DNA of 23,948 bases. Source: an uncultured Collinsella sp. Its GTDB lineage: Bacteria > Actinomycetota > Coriobacteriia > Coriobacteriales > Coriobacteriaceae. Numbering within the stretch: the first letter of the stretch is position 1; each line of letters opens with the position of its first letter. Shown here in pieces: positions 1 to 5,630 of this stretch. The notes beneath the pieces are model-generated. The model searched no databases. It was not told where the DNA came from and saw nothing but the letters and a program-made list of their open reading frames with translations. Both the position numbers and the translations under genes were made by a program. The DNA lies in assembly GCA_902489945.1 (NCBI GenBank), contig CABUBZ010000029.1:1-23948 (forward strand), written 5' to 3'.

Positions 1-290
1 GTCCATCCTCGCAGTATCCGGTTCTCAAGGTGCACGCCTGCGCTGGTTCCCGGTTGCACCGGGCCGCGCGGCAAGGAGATATATTGCCAGACCGCGAAGC
101 CCTGTGGGACGTCAATTCCACTCTTCACAAGTCCTACACAACATATTGCTTTCTATAGGTAATAGAAAGACTGGTGTGGATCTTCCGCACGTATCAGATG
201 ATGACCCTTTGGTTCAGGAATATATAGAGATCGGTCACCTGTAAGTGTTTATCTACCCGCGCTTTTAGCAATGTAGACCAGCGCTTTCGA
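1..290 (-). other. 23S rRNA leader / ITS-like sequence (no 16S in view)
   Basis: No plausible gene is seen here. Read on the minus strand, the last 30 or so bases before the window edge contain CACCTTGAGAACCGGATAC. This closely resembles the conserved 'CTTGARAACTG-ATA' segment that lies shortly before the 23S rRNA gene in many Gram-positive 16S-23S spacers. A compact hairpin CCCGGT-gca-ACCGGG precedes it, and a second small inverted repeat (CTTTCTAT/ATAGAAAG) lies at about 149-170. The 23S gene would start just left of position 1. No intact 16S 3' end (GGATCACCTCCTT) is present between here and the rplT terminator at 292-329; only a degenerate ctttcta-like stretch is seen. The resemblance is recalled, not searched, so the call is moderate. 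Confidence 0.4.
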
Positions 291-291
291 T

Positions 292-329
292 AAAAAAAGA
301 GGGAGCGCCGCGCACAACGCGACACTCCC
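292..329 (-). terminator. Rho-independent terminator of infC-rpmI-rplT
   Basis: On the minus strand a 12-bp stem (GGAGTGTCGCG pairing with CGCGGCGCTCC, with G-T wobbles, plus an outer G-C) closes a 5-nt loop TTGTG. It is followed at once by TCTTTTTTT. It lies 22 bp after the rplT stop and ends the translation operon. Confidence 0.93.
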
Positions 330-350
330 CTAGCGATTCAAGAGAACCTA

Positions 351-710
351 TTAGGCCTCGAGAGCCTTCTTGGCGATGGTAGCCAGCTCGTTGAAGGACT
401 CGATGTCCTCGTAAGCCATCTGAGCCAGGACCTTGCGGTCGAGCTCGATGCCGGCAACCTTCAGGCCGTGCATGAACTGAGAGTAAGAGATGTCGTTCAG
501 ACGAGCAGCAGCGTTGATACGAGTGATCCAGAGAGAACGGATCTCGCGCTTCTTGTTGCGGCGATCACGATACTGATACTGCAGGGAGTGCTGGACCTGC
601 TCTTTAGCATGCTTGTAAGTACGCGAAGCGGCACCGTAGTAACCCTTCGCACGGTGCATAACGGTACGGCGCTTCTTCTTGGCGGCAACAGCGCGCTTAA
701 TACGTGCCAT
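351..710 (-). CDS. rplT: 50S ribosomal protein L20
   Basis: The gene encodes ribosomal protein L20, an early-assembly protein of the large subunit that binds 23S rRNA. The 119-residue product has the family's usual length and its basic N-terminal extension (MARIKRAVAAKKKRR). The conserved KGYYGA and RSLWITRINAA segments follow, then a C-terminal globular part ending KKALEA. The start is an ATG with TAGGAG about 8 nt upstream. It is the last gene of infC-rpmI-rplT, 46 bp after rpmI, and is followed by a strong terminator at 292-329. In other bacteria L20 represses this operon by binding its mRNA. Whether that happens here cannot be seen, but a structured leader lies before infC. Confidence 0.98.
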   Translation of the reverse strand: MARIKRAVAAKKKRRTVMHRAKGYYGAASRTYKHAKEQVQHSLQYQYRDRRNKKREIRSLWITRINAAARLNDISYSQFMHGLKVAGIELDRKVLAQMAYEDIESFNELATIAKKALEA

Positions 711-756
711 GTTCTATCAACTCCTAGACGGTAAAACGAAAAACGGGAACGCGAAC

Positions 757-948
757 TTAGGCGAGACGCGACTTGATGACCTTGTGGTCGGCAGCGGCGA
801 TCTCGGTCTCCTGACGGAAGCCACGCTTACGCTTGGTGGACTTCTTGCTCAGGATGTGGCTCTTGAAAGCCTTGGCGCGCATAAGCTTGCCGGTACCAGT
901 CTTGCGGAAACGCTTCTTGGTGCCGCTGTGGGACTTCATCTTAGGCAT
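757..948 (-). CDS. rpmI: 50S ribosomal protein L35
   Basis: The gene encodes ribosomal protein L35, a small basic protein of the large subunit. The 63-residue product shows the full family signature: MPKMKSHSGTKKRFRKTGTG at the N-terminus, then a KSHILSKKSTKRKR stretch and a KVIKSRLA end. An AAGGAG site 6 nt before the ATG supports the start. It sits between infC (32 bp gap) and rplT (46 bp gap) in the standard order, so the three are almost certainly co-transcribed. Nothing unusual is seen. Confidence 0.98.
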   Translation of the reverse strand: MPKMKSHSGTKKRFRKTGTGKLMRAKAFKSHILSKKSTKRKRGFRQETEIAAADHKVIKSRLA

Positions 949-980
949 GAAATACTCCTTAATCGGTTACAGAACACTAG

Positions 981-1535
981 TTACTTGGTATCGCTTGCCG
1001 CTTTATCCTCATCGAAGGCGCCCTTAATCGGGGCGAGCAGCATAAGCATGTTACGGCCTTCCATTTTAGGCTTGGACTCGACCGTAGCGTAAGGCTTGAG
1101 ATCCTCGGCGAGACGCTCGAGAACGTTAAGGCCCTGCTCCGGGTGAGCCATCTCACGGCCGCGGAACATGATGGTGATCTTAACGCGTGCGCCCTTCTTG
1201 AGGAAACGCAGAACGTGGCCCTTCTTGGTCTCGTAGTCGCCAACGTCGATCTTGGGTCGGAACTTCATTTCCTTGACCTCGACCTTGGACTGGTTCTTAC
1301 GAGCAGCCTTGGCCTTCATGGCCTGCTGGTACTTGAACTTACCGTAGTCCATGACCTTGCAGACCGGCGGCTCCGCGTTGGGAGCGATCTCGACCAGGTC
1401 GAGACCCTGATCGTCGGCGACGCGCTGGGCATCGCGGATGGCGAACAGGCCGAGCTGAGAGCCATCGACGCCAATCAAACGGCACGAAGATGCAGTAATC
1501 TCGTCGTTGATGCGGGTGTCATCAGACTTAGCTAT
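981..1535 (-). CDS. infC: Translation initiation factor IF-3 (probable AUA start)
   Basis: IF-3 binds the 30S subunit, prevents premature subunit joining and rejects wrong start codons. The product has the N-terminal DTRINDEI and VDGSQLGLF segments, a charged linker (about residues 65-85), and the C-terminal KEMKFRPKI, FLKKGARVKITIMFRGRE and MEGRNMLMLLAP motifs. I place the start at an ATA codon (1533-1535), giving 184 residues. It has a GGAGG with 8-nt spacing. An in-frame ATG five codons upstream (1548-1550) would give 189 residues, but it has no Shine-Dalgarno, and the GGAGG begins at its own G. Non-AUG starts (AUU, AUA, AUC) are typical of infC and underlie IF-3 autoregulation. First gene of infC-rpmI-rplT. 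Confidence 0.93.
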   Translation of the reverse strand: MAKSDDTRINDEITASSCRLIGVDGSQLGLFAIRDAQRVADDQGLDLVEIAPNAEPPVCKVMDYGKFKYQQAMKAKAARKNQSKVEVKEMKFRPKIDVGDYETKKGHVLRFLKKGARVKITIMFRGREMAHPEQGLNVLERLAEDLKPYATVESKPKMEGRNMLMLLAPIKGAFDEDKAASDTK

Positions 1536-1559
1536 TTTCCCTACCTCCATTCATAAAAA

Positions 1560-1752
1560 AATAACCCGGCGCTTCTCAGCAACCAGGTCGTACACATAGA
1601 CATCCTCGATTTGAGGAAGAGAATCTAATTTGTATGACCAGTCAGCTGCTCATTGGCGCCAAAAGGTGGGAACCCTCGGGTTCCTCTTTAGGGCATTGCG
1701 GGAACAACGCCTTGCGAATAATAACACGTACAGCGCGTTATCACATTACGTA
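1560..1752 (-). promoter_or_regulatory. Structured 5' leader of infC (candidate)
   Basis: This stretch has no gene and lies upstream of infC on the minus strand. Read in that direction it contains GGCGTTG...CAATGCC (a hairpin with a wobble pair), then GGAACC-cgag-GGTTCC (1669-1684) enclosed by AAAG/CTTT, then CCTC-aaatc-GAGG closer to the gene. The stacked hairpins suggest a regulated leader, as known for infC-rpmI-rplT operons elsewhere. A TATTAT hexamer occurs further upstream but without a convincing -35, so I do not call a promoter. I do not recognise a named leader family. Confidence 0.35.
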
Positions 1753-1820
1753 CACGAAAAAGGGGCCTTGACCCCCTTGAACGCTCGCTTGCATGTATGG
1801 TGCCCGAGGCGAGACTCGAA
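1753..1820 (-). repeat. Truncated duplicate of tRNA-Leu 3' end plus terminator
   Basis: This 68-bp segment repeats 1936-2004 in the same orientation, with a few substitutions and one indel in the terminator loop region. It carries the last 23 nt of a tRNA-Leu (TGGTGCCCGAGGCGAGACTC on the plus strand, so the encoded CCA, the acceptor 3' strand and part of the T arm). The short spacer and a copy of the GC-rich terminator (aaaaaggggcc...ccccctt on the plus strand) follow. The homology stops abruptly inside the T loop and no tRNA body follows. It is a decayed or recombination-derived copy, not a functional tRNA. Confidence 0.85.
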
Positions 1821-1935
1821 GGGCCTTCGCTTCGCGAAGCCCCGGGCTTCGGGCGCGTGGCGCCCTCGCCACGCTCCGCTACAGACAGGCCACAGGCCTG
1901 TTTGCTTAACGCTTCGCGCGCTCACGCGAGTTCGG
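1821..1935. repeat. Palindrome-rich insert between the two tRNA-Leu 3' ends
   Basis: This 115-bp non-coding stretch separates the two direct repeats and is dense in short perfect palindromes: GCTTCGCGAAGC, CGTGGCG-ccct-CGCCACG and ACAGGCC-aca-GGCCTGT. No credible gene is seen. It could be a small repeated element or the remnant of an inserted one. Confidence 0.55.
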
Positions 1936-2004
1936 CACGAAAAAGGGGGCCGCAACCCCCTTGAACGCTCACTTGCATGTATGGTGCCCGAGGCGAGACT
2001 CGAA
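1936..2004 (-). repeat. tRNA-Leu 3' end and terminator, intact copy of the direct repeat
   Basis: This is the partner of 1753-1820 and overlaps the last 23 nt of the intact tRNA-Leu gene. Within it, 1940-1962 forms the tRNA terminator on the minus strand: AAGGGGG-ttgcgg-CCCCCTT followed by TTT. Confidence 0.85.
1940..1962 (-). terminator. Terminator of tRNA-Leu
   Basis: On the minus strand a 7-bp stem AAGGGGG/CCCCCTT closes a 6-nt loop and is followed by a T run. It lies about 20 nt after the tRNA CCA end. Confidence 0.8.
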
Positions 2005-2068
2005 CTCGCACGTTGTTGCCAACGGTGGATTTTGAGTCCACTGCGTCTGCCAATTCCGCCACTCGGGC
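1982..2068 (-). tRNA. tRNA-Leu, anticodon CAA (reads UUG), CCA encoded
   Basis: The 87-nt gene folds as a class II tRNA. It has acceptor GCCCGAG/CTCGGGC with discriminator A and encoded CCA, D arm with TGGCGGAATTGGCAGACGC, anticodon stem GTGGA/TCCAC with loop CTCAAAA (anticodon CAA), a long variable arm CGTTG-gcaa-CAACG, and T arm GCGAG-TTCGAGT-CTCGC. The long variable arm and AATTGGCAGAC in the D region identify leucine. It lies downstream of the transglutaminase gene and upstream of the infC leader, all on the minus strand, and has its own terminator. Confidence 0.97.
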
Positions 2069-2107
2069 ACGCAATGCGTGAGTTAGTTTATCACAGCTTT
2101 CTACCGA

Positions 2108-3541
2108 TTAGTCCGAAAATGGAACTTCGAGCATTTCGATGAGTTCGACCGTGCGTAGCATCTCGCGCTGACGGCATCCGCGACCGTCGACCGAAGCCTC
2201 ACCCATCTGGTTATCGTAAGGGTCCTCGCGCATGCCGTCGAAAGAGGGCTCAAACTCTGCCTGGAATCGATTGTTGGCCACCATACGCCATGGGTCGAGA
2301 TTGCCAAAGTAGTGACGGCGGCGCCACTCCTCCCCCATCCTGTGAGCAGAAGATCCAAATGACACGTCGGCGTTGAGCCAACCGGTCTGCGGCGTATAGA
2401 ACTCTGCCCAGTCGTGCGACCCCACCGAATCGGGCGCAACGTACAGGCCGCTCTGCCAACGGGCAGGCACGCCCGCGATACGGCACATGGTGATAAACGT
2501 GAGCGCCATAACGCCGCAATCGCCGCGGAGCGAATGCGCGCAGTCATCGGCAATAGATCCCAAAAGCAAGTACGGCGGCTGATAGCGATAGTCGATATGC
2601 TGCGTCAGATAATCATAGATAGCACGAGCGCGATCGAGCGGATCCTCGAGTCCGTCAACAACACCGGCCGTCAGCTGCTGCAGATACGGCGTGAATGCAA
2701 TGTGCGGACGGTCCTCGGAAATATCCTCGGGCAGAGGCGCGTCCATACGCGGATGAACCGGAAGTGTGCCACCGTAGACATCACAATAAGCAGCATCGAT
2801 GTGATAACGATAAGTCACCGAGAATGAGCGCTCACTCGAAGAAGACCACGAGGCGGTACGCGCCGAAGCGTTCGCGGGAGCAACAGCACCCTCCGGCGTC
2901 ATGTCGAGAATCTCGACCCGAGACTGCTGACGGCAGGCAGCCGCGACGGGAAGCCAAGCGCAAACGGTCTCTCCCTCCAGAGCGCCGGGGACAGACACGG
3001 ACGCTTTAAGCGTAATGACGCGAGCCAATCCGTTTTGTGACTCCATCTCCTTGAGCATCTCGTCGCGCAGTGCTATTCCGTCCGTAGAATCGGGACGCAT
3101 GCCGGGGACCTCTTTGGGATATACGCGAAGCGAATCGAGGAAGTTGTCGAGAACGAACAGCTCGCCATCGATAAAGCGCCAGTCAATACGCTTACGGTCA
3201 ATCAGATCGTCAAACTGCTCCTCGGTAAACTCAGGCCACTCCTCGCGAATCATCGCAATAGCTCGATCGCGCGACACCGAAAAATGAAGCGGCGTCTCAA
3301 GCATGCGATACCGCTCGGCACGAACGCAGGCAGCAAGCGAGGGATCGGGATCTTGGGCAAGTAGGCGGTCGCAAGCCTCAATAGCCTGCGAAAGATACCC
3401 CGCGTCCTTTAAACGCAGAATCTCGGGTGGCAAGCCAACATCTAGAAAACGGAAGTCATCATTGCAAACATCAACAGAGCAACCAACAGGACCCTCGTCA
3501 ATAACCTTCCCATCCGAAGGCAGCACATTAATAACAGCCAT
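2108..3541 (-). CDS. Transglutaminase-like (cysteine protease fold) domain protein
   Basis: This is a 477-residue protein with a transglutaminase-like core in its C-terminal half. Cys342 lies in RGDCGVMALTFITMCRIAGV, His376 in GSHDWAEFY and Asp392 in WLNADVSFG, giving the expected Cys-His-Asp triad with the aromatic-rich surroundings of the family. The N-terminal 250 residues contain a short helical region (about 40-80) and no domain I recognise. There is no signal peptide or clear membrane segment, so it is probably cytoplasmic. I chose the ATG at 3541 because it has TTGGAG 7 nt upstream and lies about 28 nt after a predicted promoter start; an open frame extends upstream but lacks a ribosome site and would run through the promoter. 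Substrate unknown (proteolysis, amide hydrolysis or protein modification are all possible). Confidence 0.85.
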   Translation of the reverse strand: MAVINVLPSDGKVIDEGPVGCSVDVCNDDFRFLDVGLPPEILRLKDAGYLSQAIEACDRLLAQDPDPSLAACVRAERYRMLETPLHFSVSRDRAIAMIREEWPEFTEEQFDDLIDRKRIDWRFIDGELFVLDNFLDSLRVYPKEVPGMRPDSTDGIALRDEMLKEMESQNGLARVITLKASVSVPGALEGETVCAWLPVAAACRQQSRVEILDMTPEGAVAPANASARTASWSSSSERSFSVTYRYHIDAAYCDVYGGTLPVHPRMDAPLPEDISEDRPHIAFTPYLQQLTAGVVDGLEDPLDRARAIYDYLTQHIDYRYQPPYLLLGSIADDCAHSLRGDCGVMALTFITMCRIAGVPARWQSGLYVAPDSVGSHDWAEFYTPQTGWLNADVSFGSSAHRMGEEWRRRHYFGNLDPWRMVANNRFQAEFEPSFDGMREDPYDNQMGEASVDGRGCRQREMLRTVELIEMLEVPFSD

Positions 3542-3575
3542 ACCAAACTCCAAGTCATTAGAACTCTTGAAGTCC

Positions 3576-3604
3576 ATTGTAGCGAGATAAAAAGAAAGCC
3601 CCAA
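3576..3604 (-). promoter_or_regulatory. Promoter of the transglutaminase-like gene
   Basis: On the minus strand TTGGGG (3599-3604), a 17-bp spacer and TACAAT (3576-3581) form a sigma70-type promoter. The predicted start is near 3569, about 28 nt before the ATG at 3541. The -35 box is only partly conserved. Confidence 0.55.
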
Positions 3605-3682
3605 TAAAGGAACCCTCAACACCGATAAACGGTACCTATAAAAAATGAATTCAGCCCAGTAACCCTGTGGCGAGTTAACGAA

Positions 3683-3775
3683 GGAGGCCCCGTTCACCCG
3701 AAGCTTTTCCCATTGCGCGACTTCTGGCAAAGCCAGGTGAGCGCAAGGGAAAAGCGTAGGGTGAACGGGGCCTCC
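3683..3775. repeat. 93-nt foldback (long inverted repeat)
   Basis: Outer arms 3683-3711 and 3747-3775 (29 nt each) match at about 26 of 29 positions. The inner sequence continues the pairing with TTGCGC/GCGCAA and CTGGC-aaa-GCCAG, so nearly the whole 93 nt is one hairpin. It lies 22 bp after the fba stop and may stop fba transcription, but no T run follows on either strand, so it is not a normal Rho-independent terminator. It could be a small foldback or REP-type element. Confidence 0.8.
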
Positions 3776-3797
3776 GACGGGAAAGTTAAACCGCTAC

Positions 3798-4664
3798 TTA
3801 CGCCTTGTTGACGGAGCCAAACTCCTCCATGAGCTCCTTGGTGCGGGCAACGATGTTGTCGCGACCAGGCTTGAGGAGCTTGCGGGGGTCAAAGCCCTTG
3901 CCCTGCTGATCCTTGCCAGCCTCGATATACTCGCGAACGCCCTTGGCGAAGACGAGCTGCAGATCGGTGTTGACGTTGATCTTGGAGATACCCAGGGAGA
4001 TGGCCTTCTTGATCTGATCCTCGGGGATGCCGGTACCACCGTGCAGAACGAGGGGCAGGTCGCCGGTCTGAGCCTTGATCTCGCCCAGACGCTCGAAGGA
4101 AAGGCCAGCCCAGTCGGCGGGATACACGCCGTGGATGTTGCCGATACCGCAGGCGAGGAAGTCGACGCCCAGGTCAGCAATCTGCTTGCACTCAGCGGGG
4201 TCAGCGAGCTCGCCGTTGGAGGTCACGCCGTCCTCGGTGCCGCCGATGCCGCCGACCTCGGCCTCGATGGACATGCCCTTGGAGTGGGCAAGCTCAACGA
4301 GCTCCTTGGTGCGGTCGAGGTTAAGCTGGAAGGTCTCCTCGTGAGAGCCGTCATACATGATGGACGTGAAGCCGGCCTCGATGCACTTGAAGCAGTCCTC
4401 GTAAGAACCGTGATCGAGGTGAAGGGCGACGGGGACGGTAACGCCCGTGGCCTCGACGGCAGCCTTGACCATGTCGGCGCAGACCTTGAAACCGCCCATC
4501 CACTTAGCGGCACCAGCGGTGCACTGAAGGATCAGCGGAGACTTGGCCTCCTCGGCGGCCTGGAGAATAGCCAGGGTCCACTCGAGGTTGTTGGTGTTGA
4601 AGGCACCGAGAGCGTACTTGCCGGCCTCGGCCTTCTTGAGCATGTCTGCTGCGTTGACGAGCAT
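3798..4664 (-). CDS. fba: Class II fructose-bisphosphate aldolase
   Basis: The enzyme catalyses the zinc-dependent reversible cleavage of fructose 1,6-bisphosphate to dihydroxyacetone phosphate and glyceraldehyde 3-phosphate in glycolysis and gluconeogenesis. The 288-residue product has HLDHGSY (Asp84 catalytic, His85 zinc ligand), GSHEE (107-110), the GGIGG-EDG loop (138-146), zinc ligands His178 (GNIHGVYP) and His208 (LHGGTG), and NVNTD (230-234) for phosphate and carbonyl binding. The length and motifs fit the fructose-type class II enzyme; a tagatose-bisphosphate activity cannot be excluded. The start at 4664 has AGGAGG 8 nt upstream; a longer in-frame extension upstream has no support and overlaps the likely promoter. 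It is monocistronic, with the 93-nt foldback just downstream. Confidence 0.96.
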   Translation of the reverse strand: MLVNAADMLKKAEAGKYALGAFNTNNLEWTLAILQAAEEAKSPLILQCTAGAAKWMGGFKVCADMVKAAVEATGVTVPVALHLDHGSYEDCFKCIEAGFTSIMYDGSHEETFQLNLDRTKELVELAHSKGMSIEAEVGGIGGTEDGVTSNGELADPAECKQIADLGVDFLACGIGNIHGVYPADWAGLSFERLGEIKAQTGDLPLVLHGGTGIPEDQIKKAISLGISKINVNTDLQLVFAKGVREYIEAGKDQQGKGFDPRKLLKPGRDNIVARTKELMEEFGSVNKA

Positions 4665-4704
4665 AAAAGAAACCTCCTGTAAGGTTGCTCCGATAACGCC
4701 TGAG

Positions 4705-4733
4705 ATTTTACCACGACATACCCGAGCATAAAC
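4705..4733 (-). promoter_or_regulatory. Possible fba promoter
   Basis: On the minus strand TAAAAT (4705-4710) is a good -10 box, 17 bp from a weak -35 GTTTAT (4728-4733). The predicted start lies about 30-35 nt before the fba ATG. The -35 box is poor, so confidence is low. Confidence 0.35.
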
Positions 4734-4858
4734 GTTCGTTTGTTCACGAATACCATCCGATTGGACAAATTTTGACCGTTTGCCCCACAGAATCGACCCA
4801 CTGGGGAAAATAGCTTGACGATTGAGCGGTCTTCGTGGTTCGAAAGACGGCTTCGAGC

Positions 4859-5542
4859 CTACATCTGCATAAACGGGTTCTGCATAAGTTCGCGCGCCAT
4901 CGTGGTCGAATCGCCATGGCCCGTCAAGCAAACGGTATCGGGCGGAAGCGTCTTGGCAAGTTTGGAGAGCGAGCGCATAATCGCCGCCTCGTCACCGCCG
5001 GAAAGATCGGTACGACCGTGACTGCCCGGGAAAAGCGTGTCGCCCACAAAGGCGATGTTCCCCTGCTCGGTCGCGGCGAACAGGACGATGCCGCCCGGCG
5101 TATGCCCCGGCGTCTCGATCACCTGCAGACAGACGTCGCCCACCTCGATTGTATCGCCCTCGGCAAGCAAGCGCGTCGGCTCACCCGGATCGGGCGTCTC
5201 GATACCCCACATGGCGCGCTGCTCCTCGATATTTGCGCGAGGTACCGTCACGTCCTTAGCGCACAACTCATATAGTGCGCTGTCGCCAACGACAGCTCGA
5301 ACCCCGGCAACCCCGCCAACATGGTCGACATGACCGTGCGTGCAGACAGAGCCGAGTACGCGCACCTCGGGATGCGCGGTGCGGATATGCTCCACAAGAC
5401 GCTCGCCCTCCCACGCCGGATCGACGATTAAGCACTCGTCATTCGAAATCACGGCGTAGCTGTTGGTCTGAATCGGGCCGTTGACGAGTGTCTCAATCGA
5501 AGCCGCACCTCGGGGTGTCAGGTCCAAAGTCATATCGCCCAT
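4859..5542 (-). CDS. Metallo-beta-lactamase-fold hydrolase (glyoxalase II-like)
   Basis: This 227-residue protein has the complete metal-binding pattern of the metallo-beta-lactamase superfamily: THGHVDH (His69, His71, Asp73, His74), His147 in ETPGHTPG, Asp168 in FVGDTLF and His209 in LTGHG. The NGPIQTNSYAV start and the PGHTPGG segment resemble the glyoxalase II-like/YcbL branch that hydrolyses thioesters, but the substrate cannot be read from sequence. The start is set by AGGAGG 8 nt before the ATG at 5542; the ATG six bases upstream is too close to that site. It is the last gene after recJ-type and rsh genes; a 12-bp perfect hairpin lies just before its ribosome site. Confidence 0.9.
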   Translation of the reverse strand: MGDMTLDLTPRGAASIETLVNGPIQTNSYAVISNDECLIVDPAWEGERLVEHIRTAHPEVRVLGSVCTHGHVDHVGGVAGVRAVVGDSALYELCAKDVTVPRANIEEQRAMWGIETPDPGEPTRLLAEGDTIEVGDVCLQVIETPGHTPGGIVLFAATEQGNIAFVGDTLFPGSHGRTDLSGGDEAAIMRSLSKLAKTLPPDTVCLTGHGDSTTMARELMQNPFMQM

Positions 5543-5564
5543 GCGCATACCCTCCTTCTTAAAT

Positions 5565-5596
5565 ACGTTCGAGGCACCAAACGATGCCTCGAACGT
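5565..5596 (-). promoter_or_regulatory. Perfect 12-bp hairpin between rsh and hydrolase gene
   Basis: ACGTTCGAGGCA and TGCCTCGAACGT pair perfectly around an 8-nt loop, between the rsh stop (5631) and the ribosome site of the next gene. Only a short ATTTAA follows on the minus strand, so it may be a weak terminator, an mRNA-stability hairpin or a protein-binding site. Confidence 0.6.
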
Positions 5597-5630
5597 AACC
5601 AATATCTATGATGCTGAGAGGCTCTCGCAC

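Noticed and set aside
2073..2085. CACGC-aat-GCGTG hairpin as a terminator of the transglutaminase gene
   Set aside because: The stem is only 5 bp and no T run follows on the minus strand.
1630..2142. A 170-codon plus-strand open frame across the tRNA region
   Set aside because: It runs through the tRNA-Leu gene and both direct repeats, has no ribosome site and no recognisable domain.
4665..4931. N-terminal extension of fba by 89 codons
   Set aside because: The extension overlaps the likely promoter and the family N-terminus MLVNAADML begins at 4664 with AGGAGG upstream.
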